NCBI RefSeq assembly: GCF_023053635.1
Contig: NC_086183.1
Coordinates: 31,911,501 to 31,975,500, forward strand
Direction: 5' to 3'
Length of the DNA: 64,000 nucleotides
Source of the DNA: Elgaria multicarinata webbii
Taxonomy: Eukaryota; Chordata; Lepidosauria; Squamata; Anguidae
Shown in pieces: positions 1 to 10,790 of this stretch. The translations under genes and the position numbers were made by a program. Under the pieces are notes generated by a model. The model saw only the letters and a program-made list of their open reading frames with translations. It was not told where the DNA came from and searched no databases. The stretch's first letter is position 1. Every line of letters starts with the position of its first letter.

Positions 1-205
1 CACAGGGATGTAGAACTCTTAGCCACGATAGCTCAATGGACCCTTTATATCAGAGGCAGGATAGCTGTTGCTGAAGAGGAGTTATTGCGCTCATGTTCCG
101 CCAGTGGGCTTCCCAGGGCACCTGCTTGGCCACGGTGGGAAACAGGGTGGCTTAAATGGGCCTTTGGCCTGATCCAGCACATCTCTTTTTATGTTTTCAA
201 ATAAA
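1..205 (+). repeat. LINE (CR1/L2-like) 3' end fragment
   Basis: GGGCCTTTGGCCTGATCCAG and the preceding text match other copies here that end an element with 'tagatgg-accc-ttggtctgatccagc'. It lies in the SIX5 intron. Confidence 0.6.
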
Positions 206-595
206 CCCCAGAACCTGGGTCTGGAAAGGAGCTAGCTGCTTGTCATTGTATTAAGGAATTGGGCTTGTCTGAGTGGCTGTGTGTGTGGAGGGTGTCCTCT
301 CAGAACTAGGACCGTGGGTGGGGGCATTGACCCTTTGTCGGGGGATGTTTTTTCCCTCCCCTTTGCTTAAAGTTTAGGAAGTTTTTCACCCAGCTCCCTC
401 TACTTTGCTGTGGCTGCTTCATCTCCTCCGGAACCTGCAAACATGATCGGCTCAGCGTGATCAGCTGGCGTTGTATTTGGGATCTTTTCCTGGCTGTGTG
501 GGTCACGCTAAGAGGGTGGGAAGTAAAGATCACTGGGGTTTATTGTCCCAAGTACTTTGATTCACTCTCTCTGTGTGTGTGTTTTCCTATCATCA

Positions 596-722
596 TTCTC
601 CAGCCTTCTCCAAAATGCTCACCAGATGTGTTGGGAGTACGACTCCCAGAATTCCCCACCAGCATGACTGGTGGGGGATGCTGGGAATTATAATCCAACA
701 GACTTGTGGGGGCACCAGGATA
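596..722. repeat. Fold-back element, about 120 bp
   Basis: This is an imperfect palindrome with arms 'gcaccctccagatgtgttgga-ctaca' and its complement, the commonest short repeat in the window. A second copy follows at 850-963. Such short inverted-repeat units are usually nonautonomous DNA transposons (MITEs). Confidence 0.65.
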
Positions 723-849
723 GTACAAGCTGATCTATTCTGTTCCAACTGCTTCATTCACTTTATAAAATAGGCCGACGAAAGCTTGTGTCATACTGGC
801 TCAGTTAACGATAAAAGCTGTTAACGATTATGCTGAGTACTCCGCAGAA

Positions 850-963
850 GCCTTCTCCCATCTGGCACCCTCCAGTTGTGTTAGACTACAACTCCCACCA
901 CCTGGGGATGATGGGAGCTGTAGTCCAACACATCTGGTGAGCCCCAGGTTGGGGTAGGCTGCT
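850..963. repeat. Fold-back element, about 115 bp
   Basis: The copy has the same arms as the unit at 596-722, with CAACTCCCACCACC in the loop region and CCCCAGGTTGGGG at the right end. Confidence 0.65.
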
Positions 964-1058
964 CTAAGGTGGCCTTACCATTGTATAGTCTGCTATTTTG
1001 ACACAGTTGGAATTTTTTTGTGGGGAGAATCCTTCACCCAGTCTTTCGTCTCCTACAG

Positions 1059-2314
1059 CGAGTCCGACGGGAATCCCAGCACAGAGGACGAGTCCAGCCA
1101 CGGTCCCGAGGAAACAGAAGTGGCCATGGGGATTTCCACCACCCCTGAAGGGGTCCCGACTTCCAGCAGCCTTTTCCTGCCGGCCGCTTGCTCCAGCGCC
1201 TCTTCCATCCTTCTTAACGGGAACTTCATCACCGCCAGCTCTCCCACCATGCTCCTCAATGGCGGGTCCGTCATCCAGACGCCCAGCGGCGGCGTCATCC
1301 TGAACGGCTTGGCTCTCGGGGAGAACCAGACCATTACTCTCAGCCCCGTGGCGGCACCCAGCCCTCCCATCCTCCTCAACGGTTCCCCCACCCTGTTGGG
1401 CGGCAAGTCTTCGGCCGCCAACAACAGCCAGGAGGCCTCCAGAGGTCCCCAGGAGCCTCTAGCTTCAGCCACGGTCCTCCTCAGCCCAGGGTCTCTCCAG
1501 GGGGAGGTGAAGTTGGAAACGGCCGAGGCGTTGGCGTTTGGCGTGGAGGTGAAGTCGGAGGCCGTCCCGCCGCTCTTGTCTCTCCCCGATGCCTCCGCGC
1601 TCCTCTCTGACCACAAGCCCCCCCGGCTGGCGGCTGTTTCCATGTCGCAAGTCGTCCCGTCCAACGAAGAGGCCCCCGCAGCCGCCCACCTGCCCCCAGC
1701 GCCTCAACCGCCGGTCACGTCCACGCCTCAGATTGTCCCCCTTGCCAAACTAGTCTCTGCTGCTCAAGTCCTGCCTGCAGCCACAGTCAGTGGCCAGGTT
1801 TCCCTGGCCACGCCATCTCCCGCTAGCACAGCCACGCCGCTCCTTTCCATCCCGGGTCCTTCTCCGGCCCAGGCGACCGTTCTCCACGTCCCTGCCCCAC
1901 CCCTGGTCCCCATCAGCCAGGTGTCGCCCCCCTCCCAGGTGGTACCTTTGTCCCAGCCCGTTTCGGGGACCCAGGTGCTCTCCCCACCTCAAATGGTGCC
2001 CATGTCCCCCACCCAGATCTACACCGTACCCCAGGGGGCGCCTGCCCCTCAGCTCATCTCCCTGCCCCAGGCGGCCCAGGGGTCCCAGATAATCTCGTTG
2101 CCCCAAGTGGTGCCCACCTCCCAGGTCGTGACGCTGCAGCAGAGCATGGGCAGCCCCATCCAGATCCTGACCAGCGGTGCCCCCATCAAACTCGGTCCCG
2201 TGGCAGGGACGCCGCAAGCAACCGTGGCAGGAGGGAACCTTGGCCAAAGCAATGTGCATCTCATCAACACCAACATGGGGATGACGGCGCTGCAAATCCA
2301 GGGTGCCGCACCAG
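1059..2314 (+). CDS. SIX5: SIX5 penultimate coding exon
   Basis: The acceptor follows a pyrimidine-rich run ending CTCCTACAG, and the donor is CCAG/GTATCT at 2314/2315. The exon starts at the third base of a codon and ends after the first base of a Gly codon. It carries the Pro/Val-rich transactivation region. Reading on past the donor gives a short nonconserved tail to a stop at 2373, which I take as intron. Confidence 0.95.
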
Positions 2315-4417
2315 GTATCTGCCGTGGGTGGAGGATGGTTGAGAAGGCTTGGGAGAACAAGACGAGCGCCTGAAGACGTTGGCCAGAACTATCCTGGGGC
2401 GGAATCAGGGCTTACCATCTGCAGGGCGACTAGTTACCCTCTGAAGCAGCTGTATCCAACTAGGGCCCATCCAGATGTGTTGGACCACAATTCCCATGAT
2501 CCCTAGCCAGTTGTGGCTGGCCTGGCTTGTTGGGAGTTGTGGTCCAATACATCTGGAGGGCCCCAGGTTGGGGAAGGTTGCTCTGATCAATAACCACCCT
2601 AATTTTACCAACGGTGGCACCTGTGCCAAACCTGCAGTCAATAGAAGGAAGGAAAGGAAAGGAACCTCTTGTGCAAGCACTTGAGTCATTACTGGCTCCT
2701 AGAAGGATGCCTGCTTTCACTGACATTTCTTGGCAGACTTTGTAACGGGGTGGTTTGCCATGGCCTTCCCCAGTCATAGTTATCTTTCCCCCAGCTAGCT
2801 GGGTACTCATTTTACCAACCTCGGAAGGATGGAAGGCTGAGTCGACCTGAGCCAGCTGCCTGAGAACCAGCTTCCGCTGGGATCGAACTCAGGCCGTGGG
2901 GAGAGTTTCGGCTGCAGTAAATGCCACTTACCACTCTGCGCCACACGAGGCTCTTGCAGTCAATAGAACTGACCATTAATGAGAAGCAGGATTGTTGCCG
3001 CTAAAGCAGAGCCTCGTTGCTAAAAGGGTGTAGATCACATCAGTAGCCCTTGAGATGTTTTGACTCGCATCAGCCTTCGTTACCATGAGCCTGCGGTGAG
3101 GATAATGGAAGCCAAAACAGCTGGAGGGCCACAACTGGCCCTCCCCTGATGCAGAGGCAAGGAAAAGTCCAAGGTTTACCAAATTATCCAGACAGATGGG
3201 GGGTCAAAGCTCAGCAATTTGGGGTGCGGAGATTTTTAAATCAGATTTTCAATATTGGCACCACCTCCAGATTTTGGAGGGCCCCTTGGGCAAGCCGGCC
3301 TCCACACACACACCTTCCTCAGTGAGTCTGTTTGCTCAGTGCCATGGTCACCAGCTGCCTTCAACCATCGCCTTTCTCATCATTGCTATCTCTTGTTTGT
3401 TTGACGGGCAGAGAGCCAGTGAGCAGGAAGACAGTCGCGTCATTGTCTGGGCTAGAAAGAAAGGCAAGGTGGAACAAGCCGGTTGAAATGGGGGACAGAA
3501 GGGAGCAACTCCAAGGGGGCTCGGGTCAGGGGGCCCCTGCTGGAATGTGGATCCTGGACAAGTGCCCAACCAGGCTGACCCCTGGCGCTGGGACTGCCGG
3601 ATACTGCCAGTTTAAAGGTTCTCCAGTGCCGTGGCCTGGACTGCTAGGCTTTTAAAAATTCCTTAGTGGTTTAAACTGGGGGCAAGTAGGCAGGGTCCAT
3701 GCTTACTGGTTGGGTGGTCAGGGAGAGACAGGACACCAGGGATCTTTCCTTGCCTGAAACGTGAGAGGGTTTTCCTGTGTTTTCCTCTCCAACCTAGGTA
3801 ATATCCTCCTGACCAACCCAGCGACTGGCAGCAGCACCATCATGACCGGCCTGGCTCTGCAGCAGGGCAAGCTCATCCTGACGGCCACCTTCCCAGCCGG
3901 CATGCTGATGGCCCCCATCCTCTCGGCTCCAGCAGCCCCAGCCTTGGCCCTCCCTATCAAGCAGGAAGTGCCGGTGAGCGCCCCAGCCGCCCTGGAGGTC
4001 AACGAAGGCAGCGGCGTGTTGCTCCCGGGGGTGGCTTCCGTGCTGCCGTCCGGAGTCTCTCCTCTCTCGGCTTCTGACGGGGCCGGGCCGGCCGACTTGG
4101 CGTTCGGCACAGACCCTGGCCATGCGGGCCTCCTTTCAAACTTCTCCCAGCCAGAAGGCCTGACTCTGTCCCAGCAGCAGGTGGTGTGGTCCAGCCCGGT
4201 CAGCATGGACCTGCAAGGCACCAGCTCGGAGGGGCTGTTTGAGATGGACAAGAGCACCATGGAGGACCAAAGCGGCCTGCTCCGGCTCCCCGAGGGAGAA
4301 GGCCTCTTGCTGGATGCCTCTGGGGACGACCCCCTGGGTCCCGAAGCGCTCGACTCGGAGGAGAAAGTCCTGACGCAGCTCCAGTCGGTGCCGGTTGAAG
4401 AGCCTCTGGACTTATAA
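1059..4417 (+). CDS. SIX5: SIX5 homeodomain transcription factor, C-terminal part (two exons)
   Basis: Two exons, 1059-2314 and 3798-4417, encode the C-terminal activation region of SIX5. The first begins with SESDGNPSTEDESS, which matches the stretch just after the homeodomain in human SIX5 (SESDGNPTTEDESS). The rest is rich in Pro, Ser, Ala and Val, with repeated short VVPxSQ motifs. The exon junction is phase 1 (A-P-G/N-I-L-L), and exon 3 continues with GLALQQGKLILTATFP and ends VLTQLQSVPVEEPLDL, nearly the human C-terminus. The acceptor before 1059 takes two bases from an exon outside the window, so the SIX domain and homeodomain are not seen. SIX4/5 proteins are nuclear DNA-binding regulators of eye, muscle and other development. 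Neighbouring long open frames on the opposite strand are composition shadows. Identity is secure; the gene is complete only to the right. Confidence 0.96.
2452..2585. repeat. Fold-back element in SIX5 intron
   Basis: The arms CCATCCAGATGTGTTGGACC and its near complement flank a small stem of CTGGCTT/GGCTGG type. Same family as 596-722. Confidence 0.65.
2645..2955 (-). repeat. tRNA-derived SINE (Sauria type), minus orientation
   Basis: Read on the minus strand it starts with a tRNA-like head (GTGGCGCAGAGTGGTAAGTG and CGAGTTCGATCCCAGCGG-type B box). The body continues with TCCATCCTTCCGAGGTTGGT and GTACCCAGCTAGCTGG. Such heads resemble tRNA genes, but this is a SINE. Confidence 0.75.
3196..3620. 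repeat. Unclassified dispersed repeat, copy 1
   Basis: The core GCCATGGTCACCAGCTGC and the following text through AGAGAGCCAGTGA recur at about 24460-24580. I do not recognise the family. Confidence 0.45.
3798..4417 (+). CDS. SIX5: SIX5 last coding exon
   Basis: The acceptor is CCAACCTAG at 3797. The exon restores Gly with one base from the previous exon, then reads NILLTNPATGSS and ends at TAA 4415-4417. The C-terminal VEEPLDL matches the SIX4/SIX5 C-terminus. Confidence 0.95.
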
Positions 4418-5462
4418 GGCGAAGAGGGCTTGGGTACCGTGGGTGGAAGTGTGGACCCCTGCCCCGTGGGACGTTCCTTTTAACCTGTAATCCTCGGCCT
4501 CTGCTCCGGCCGTTCCCCACACCAGCTCCTGTTTTGGGGATGCTAGAAGTGCCTTGATAAGGGAAACGCTTTCTCGCACGTGTGAACCCTTGTCCCCACG
4601 CCCCTGCAATCAGGGCTGGTTGTACCTTTTTTGCAGGGTGAACAAACACTACAGTACAGAAACGCACGGGGCAATAAGCAACCCCACCCCACCCCACGTG
4701 CATATACACTAACCGCAACGTCCAACTTCCTGTCCAACCTGAGTGCCGCCTTGTGGCTGCCGGGAGAGTAGCAAGCACTGTCTTCACTCTGGAGGTCGCC
4801 TCAGCTCCAGCATGAGGGGTGTGGGTGGCCCGCCTTCATTTCTTGCCTATTAGAAACTCATCCAGTCGCTTCCAAGACGCGATGTAGCTTGGAAAATTAG
4901 GAAATCCCCATTCCCAGGGGGCAGGGAGCACTTATATGACAAGGTGGGGTTTCCTTTCCCCTCCTCCATGGTGCTAGGGATGGGCTTCAGGTGTTACTAT
5001 GACCCCAAATCCCACTTTGGAGGGGCAGAGAGAATCGCCCGTTTACCCAGCGCTTGGTTCCTGTTCCAGTTAGGGAGTGACAAGGCCTGTGTGCTCTCGT
5101 TCATACTTCACTTCGCATTGGCTGTTAGTACCGTGGGTGGAGATATTCATGCAGTCCTACAGAATATTCTGCTCTAAATTGGAACACCGGTGCTAGAAAA
5201 CAATGCAGACATTATTCCAGTCCTCCTGGGCAGAAAAGCCTGGCTAGAGTGTCTCCTTTCCTTTCCTGTCTTCAGGGGCCCATGCTTTGGTTATAGAATA
5301 GCTTTCTAGCATTTCATGTAGGTGGCAGAACAAAGGAAAGTTTGGACTACAGTCCTATGCAGCAAGAGTACAAGAAGCACATTTGTTAAAGTGGGGTTGG
5401 ATTCAGCACAAGGTAGTCCTACAATTAAAAGGTACATGCAGATAGTTTTTATATATGAATTC

Positions 5463-5779
5463 AGGGTGACCTTATGAAAAGGAGGACAGGGCTCCAGTAT
5501 CTTTAACAGTTGTACAGAAAAGGGAATTTCAGCAGGTGTCATTTGTACGCAGGTAGCACCTGGTGAAATTCCCTCTGTATCACAACAGTTAAAGCTGCAG
5601 GAGGAGTTCTCTTTTGTATCTGCTCACTCTAGTATAGCTCCTTCAGCTTTAACTGTTGTGATGAAGAGGGAATTTCACCAGGTGCTACCTGCGTACAAAT
5701 GACACCTGCTGAAATTCCCTTTTCTATGCAACTGTTAAAGATACAGGAGCCCTGTCCTCCTTTTCATAGGGTCACCCTA
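5463..5779. mobile_element. Palindromic hAT-like MITE, copy 1
   Basis: The element is almost one long palindrome of about 317 bp with ends AGGGTGACC and GGTCACCCTA. It is flanked by ATGAATTC and ATAAATTC, a 7-of-8 match to an 8-bp target-site duplication, as hAT elements make. No coding capacity. Confidence 0.8.
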
Positions 5780-5824
5780 ATAAATTCATGGTCTCTTAAG
5801 CTACAGTAACAACGAGTTACTTAA

Positions 5825-5913
5825 GGTGCAATCCTATGCCAACTTACCTGGGAGTGAGTACCATTGAACATAGTGTGACTTACTTCCGAGTGGACATGTA
5901 TAGGATTGTGCTA
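5825..5913. repeat. Short palindromic repeat 'TGCAATCCTA' family
   Basis: A unit of about 90 bp starts TGCAATCCTATG, ends ATAGGATTGTGC, and holds ACTTACCTGGGAGTGAG inside. Further copies lie at about 16813, 21149, 31264 and 61834. Confidence 0.65.
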
Positions 5914-6789
5914 TTAGTCTCTTAAGCCACAGTAAAATGAATTCTAGCTACACCATAATATCCCCTTATATTTGGGATTGGGAAAAATAGACACACGTTA
6001 ATTAGGGACACCTGAAGATGGGATGATACTTCGAAAAACAGGAATATGCAGTTGGACATAAGTGATCACTACCCCTTAAAATATGATTGCAAACTTGAGT
6101 ATAACTTAACTTCCAAATCCTAAAATTAGCAAGTGGTCTGGCTTTTTTTTTAAGACACAGAAGCCATATATATAAAAATCTATTTTTAGAAGAAAGGTTA
6201 TTTAAAATCCACTATTTCCATGTAATTTCTATAACCCCTTGGCAACTTTAATTCCTATCTATTTAATGGTCTTTTTATCATGAGGATAGAAGAGGGAAAA
6301 TAAACTACAGCACAACATTTTCTTACACTACATCCGTGTAATTGATGGGGAACTTTAAGATCTTTAGCAACTTTTGAAGTATTGAACCTGTCCTGGTCAG
6401 GGAATGAATTTGGCACTTCTTGTAAATAAAAGGACTTTCTACAGAGCCAGTTTCGGAAGGCAGGTGGGGGGGGGGGTCTCAAGCCATCATGGAGCAACCC
6501 AGCAGCTTGAAACATAAAAACTGTCTGTTCAGGAGAAGCACCTTTGTTTTTCTAATGCATTTAAAAAGAAAGAAAGAAATCTATGTACCTTACAAGCAAA
6601 AGTATATTGTTCTAAACTGCATCATCTTCAGGTAGCTGAACCAAAGGTCTGCGTTGCCATGAGGTCGCTTCCTAGCTCTTTAGACCTAGAAAACAGTGCA
6701 GACAATTCTACAGAAGGGAAAAGTTTGTTTCAGTCCTCCAGGGCAGAAATTCCTGGCTAAAGTGCCTTCTGCTCCCCCCTTCTTTGCTA

Positions 6790-7110
6790 ATGGGCCCATG
6801 CGCCCTCGATCCTGTTTCAAGAACCACTCAACGAGTGGTTTCACATGGGGAAATCGCGTTTGCTTACCGTTGCTTCTCCACCTGCAACGTAGCCTATTCA
6901 GTGGGCTGTTTTGATCCTGCTGCATCTGCACACAGCAGGAGAGAGCGGCAAGTTCCGTCTTTAAAAACAAGTCAGACTTACTGGGATGTGGGTTTTTTTG
7001 TCACGCAAAGAAGCGCACGAGAGGCAGACAACGTCACAAAAGGGACCCGCGAATATCCGTTACTGTCCAGTAACGAGCGTGCAATAAAACACTCGTCTGA
7101 TGGAGTTCAG
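6790..7110 (+). repeat. Unclassified about 280-bp repeat, copy 1
   Basis: The copy shares with 10600-10790, 21610-21900 and 30150-30380 a CTGCACACAGCAGGAG hairpin, a TTTAAAAA-CA tract, and an end CAGTAACGAGCGTGCAATAA. The 159-aa open frame over it is not a gene. Confidence 0.55.
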
Positions 7111-8025
7111 TATCCGCACAGGTTTTCACTGAGGTTGAATCTGTACAAAAACAGCTGTTCGAGGAAGTTCTATGTGGAGAAAAATCCCCTCACAACAGCA
7201 AAATGGTGGATTGGTGTTCTTTCCCTCCCCGCTGCCTTTTCCACGATCATTTCAGTAGTCTGACTAGCCACCCACCCCCCTCTTTTTCCCCCAACTAGGT
7301 ACTACAACAGAATTACACCTTTTTCCACAGTTTGTGAGAAGCAATCATTTCTACAAGATATTTTTCTATCTTTTGTTGTTTTTAATGTGTATTTGTGTCT
7401 TTTATATATATTTTATATATATAAATATATTTTATCCTAAAGCTCTGTATATTGTGTGTATTCATCCTGTTACTGTCTCAAGCTCTGCTGGAAATTGACA
7501 TGATATGCTGTTTAGGAGAGCAGGCGAATGTTTGGGAGGATCCAAAAACTGTTGGTTTCTATGTTCACAGACTATTAAGTTCCCAGAATTTAAACAAAAT
7601 CTTCAGGTTTGTGTATATTCTATAATCACAAGTGGAAAAACCGATATGGGACATGGAATTCAGCATCTTGAGAATCTCGGTTGAGGGTTTTTTATACTAC
7701 TACTACTACTACAAGTAGCTAGTCCTTAAGGCTACACAGGTAAGTTTCAACATGCAGCATTTGCCATGGGGATTGGCGAGGCTTGGGGCTGTTGCACTTG
7801 CTGATTTGGCTTGCCCAACACTTGGAGAAGGCTGAAGGAAGGAAGCGCCTTCAGTTTGATGGACACTCGGTGGTCTCTTAAGGGCGATTCGATTTAGCTT
7901 GCTGGTAATTAAAACATGATTATGCAGTCAGAACCGGGGAGGTTGCAAGGGAAATGCAGGAGCCTAGCTTTTGCAAACTAGGTTCAAGGAAAGGGTCATG
8001 GGGAGGGGGGGTGAGCTTTATGGCA

Positions 8026-8150
8026 GACTTCCCCAACCTGGCACCCTGCAGAAGCTTTAGACTACAATTCCCATCAGCCCCAGCCAGAACAGGCAGTGGT
8101 TGGGGGTGTAGTAGTCCAAAACATTAGAAGACAGCGGGTTGGGGAATAAG
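8026..8150. repeat. Fold-back element, diverged
   Basis: The ends CTTCCCCAACCTGGCACCCT and GGGTTGGGGAATAAG with weaker inner arms mark an older copy of the 120-bp family. Confidence 0.6.
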
Positions 8151-8279
8151 CCTTATGACATTTGTTGTGGGCTGGATCAGATAACCCCGCAAGAGGTGAT
8201 GCCGAATGCCGTCTTCTGTCCATTGCGCCTGGTGCTTTATCAAGGCTGCCAGCTCCATACTGTTCTTCTGAATCAGAAC

Positions 8280-8875
8280 ACAGAGGCAATATCCAGCCCT
8301 TGAGGTCCCGATCCAGACCTCCGGCGTTTCCCAGAAGGCCCCAAACCTTTGGCCCACCCCCTTTCTGCCAACCACCAATTGTTTGGTAGCTTCTTGGCTT
8401 TTGCTTTGTTTTTCCTCCATTTTAGAAGGTTGAAATGTGTCTCCTAAGCCAGGGGTCCCCAACCCTCGGGCCACAGACCGGTACCAGTCCATGGCCTGTT
8501 AGGAACCGGGCCGCACAGGTGAGCTGCTTTCACCCATCCCCCACCCCCAACCCAGTGTACCTGGGCGCCATCTCGCCTGCCCAGCCAAAGCGAAGGCAGG
8601 ACACTGGGGTGGGGTGGGGGTGGGGCTTCCCAAAACCATCTCACCCCCACCCCTGGTCTGTGGAAAAATTGTCTTCCACAAAACCAGTCCCTGGTGCCAA
8701 AAAGGTTGGGGACCGCTGACCTAAGCCTTTGTTGCTGGGAGCCTTAAGTTAAAATTTGCTGGTATTTTAGTCCCACCCGTTTTGCCTTCAGCTCTGCCCA
8801 CCATTGGAATGACGCCCCTGAGAACATCTCCAAAACAGAATTTGGCTCTTGGGCTGATAGGTCCTGCACCTTTGC
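8280..8875 (-). mobile_element. hAT-like element of the 'CAGGGGTGGGGAACC' family, interrupted
   Basis: Both flanks of the MER30-like insertion (8450-8718) match the repeat at 42896-43230. The left side reads AAGGTTGAAATGTGTCTCCT, and the right side holds TGCTGGGAGCCTTAAG. The element was therefore present before the MER30-like insertion. Ends are not sharply defined. Confidence 0.5.
8450..8718 (+). mobile_element. MER30-like nonautonomous hAT (Charlie) element
   Basis: The 269-bp element has ends CAGGGGTCCCCAACC and GGTTGGGGACCGCTG. It is flanked by TCCTAAGC and ACCTAAGC, 7 of 8 bases alike. Its first 70 and last 85 bases, for example GGCCTGTTAGGAACCGGGCC and AAAATTGTCTTCCAC, match the mammalian MER30 consensus as I remember it. 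The middle is shorter. It has no coding capacity. Confidence 0.8.
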
Positions 8876-9003
8876 TCTAGAACCCTCCAAAGCAGGGCAG
8901 GAAGGCAAGAGACAGCCTCAGTTATGGCTTCAGCAACTTGAACTTTGATTCACTGCCTGATAAGTGCATTAATTTGTCTGTGCATTAATTTGTAAAAAAA
9001 CTA

Positions 9004-9360
9004 AACTTGAGGGGAGACATGATAGCACTCTTCAAATACTTAAAAGGTTGTCACACAGAGGAGGGCCAGGATCTCTTCTCGATCCTCCCAGAGTGCAGGA
9101 CACGGAATAACGGGCTCAAGTGACAGGAAGCCAGATTCCGGCTGGACATCAGGAAGAACTTCCTGACTGTTAGAGCAGTACGACAATGGAACCAGTTGCC
9201 TGGTGAAGTTGTGGCCTCTCCCACACTAGAGGCCTTCAAGAGGCAGCTGGACAACCATCTGTCAGGGATGCTTTAGGGTGGATTCCTGCATTGAGCAGGG
9301 GGTTGGACTCAATGGCCTTGTAGGCCCCTTCCAATTCTGCTATTCTATGATTCTACGTTT
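9004..9360 (+). repeat. CR1 LINE 3' end
   Basis: The fragment carries the end of a CR1 reverse-transcriptase ORF (on + frames [13 protein letters not shown]-like residues), followed by the 'gagcagggggttggactc' UTR and TTCTATGATTCTA tail. Confidence 0.85.
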
Positions 9361-10051
9361 CTAAACAACAACACCCCTGCACATTTTTAAAGCCATCCAT
9401 CCAACCCAGTGGCCATTGCCACACTGAATTCTCTCAGATAAAACAGGGTTACCCCCCCCCTCAAGATACTGATCACGTGAGCCCAAGAAAACATGTTGAT
9501 GAGAAGGGGCTTCAGGGGGCCATTTAGAGAAGTAGCAAACAGTTCTGGAACAATGGCGGGAGGCCTTCCTATGGGAAAAATGGGTTAGATGAAGATGGAG
9601 TGAGTGAGCCTCTGATTAATTTTCTGCAAAGAGTGGGTTTTCTGCTGTAGCTGCTGCTGTTTCAGCTCCAAAACAAAGCGCTTTCCCCCCCTTTCCTGAG
9701 AGGCTGTTAAGTTGCTTGGAAGAAGTAAGGTGATCCAGGTTGGATAGTGTTACTCAGATGGCTGTGTAAGCAATACCGTCTGGGGTGCTTGTATTTAGGG
9801 GGCTTTTCTTGTCCCTGCATTAGGTGGGAAAGCAGGCGGGTGGAGGGAGAGAGACCCCAGGCATGATTAACCCTTTGTAGGGGAGTTTAATCCTGCATTC
9901 GTGGCAAAACCGGTGATACAGGAAGGATGGCAGGTTTTAAAGTTGCTGTAGAGATGAACATGGGCATTTGGAGAAGGCGGCATGATCAGTGTAGCAGTAC
10001 ATCGTGAGGGAATAAGGCATCCCAGGTAGTTGCTTCACAGAAGGGTATAGG

Positions 10052-10185
10052 GCTTCCTTCCCCAACCTAGTGCCCTCCAGATGTGTTGGACTACAACTCC
10101 AGGATCTCTGGCTGGGGGGGGGGGATCCTGGGAGTTGTAGTGTGACACACCTGGAGGGCACTACGTTGGGGAGGGCTGCTATATG
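10052..10185. repeat. Fold-back element
   Basis: The arms GCCCTCCAGATGTGTTGGAC and GACACACCTGGAGGGCACTA flank a loop with a G-run. Same family as 596-722. Confidence 0.7.
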
Positions 10186-10502
10186 GAGACCCAAAGATAC
10201 TGTAAAACCTGGCCTGAGTGTACTCTGCAACTGCCCTCAGAGGTATTGAATAAAGAAATCAGCATATCAAAAAAAGCAAATGTCCTTAATTTTTTTTTTA
10301 AAAAAAGCTTGGAAAGCAAGTTTCTAAGGCCTTAAGGTTGTGGCGTCAGTGATAGATTGGAGATTTCACAAAATTTCATCCCTAAATCAGGGTGCAACCG
10401 CAATGTCCTCCTGCTGCTGTCCCACAATAGCGACGGTCTTTTTATATGGGGAGAGAAAGAGGAAGCAGCAATGACCACGTGGCCCATTCAGGGGCCGTTT
10501 AG

Positions 10503-10615
10503 ATCATAAGAAGAGCCCTGATGCTGGGTCAGACCAAGGGTCCACCTAGTCCAGCACTCTGTTCACGCAGGGGCCAACCAGCCATCAGTCAGGGATGATC
10601 AAACAGGACATGGTG
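10503..10615 (-). repeat. LINE 3' end fragment
   Basis: AAGAGCCCTGATGCTGGGTC and the following 'agtccagcactctgttcac' are the complement of the terminal segment also seen at 51990-52050. Confidence 0.7.
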
Positions 10616-10790
10616 CTGCTTTTCCTGCACACAACAGGAAATGGCAGTTCATTCTGGGATGATGATGATGATTAAAAAGACATATTGAAAGAGGTCTGTT
10701 TTGCGACGGAGAAATGAGCCTAAAGGACGCAAATATCCGTAAGTGGGCAGTAGCGAGCATACGATAAATCTGACGACGCTCTACGTCTAG
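10600..10790 (+). repeat. Unclassified about 280-bp repeat, copy 2 (partial)
   Basis: The CCTGCACACAACAGG hairpin and AAATATCCGTAAGTGGGCAG match the copy at 6790-7110. Confidence 0.5.

Larger units (their letters stand above)
4418..7450 (+). other. SIX5 3' UTR and downstream flank
   Basis: No further coding potential is supported. AATAAA hexamers occur at 6299-6304 and 6425-6430, which would give a 3' UTR of about 2 kb, but a shorter UTR is possible. The block also holds a palindromic hAT-like element (5463-5779), a short palindromic repeat (about 5825-5913) and a member of an unclassified dispersed family (about 6790-7110). The AT-rich tract at 7380-7440 is simple sequence. Confidence 0.45.

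Noticed and set aside
1053-1664. 203-codon minus-strand ORF across SIX5
   Set aside because: It lies antisense to a GC-rich, Pro/Ser-coding exon whose plus-strand product is clearly SIX5; the minus frame has no domain likeness.
2880-2955. tRNA gene on the minus strand
   Set aside because: This is the tRNA-like head of a Sauria-type SINE.
6784-7263. 159-codon plus-strand ORF
   Set aside because: It spans a dispersed repeat also found at 21610 and 30150 where the frame is not kept.
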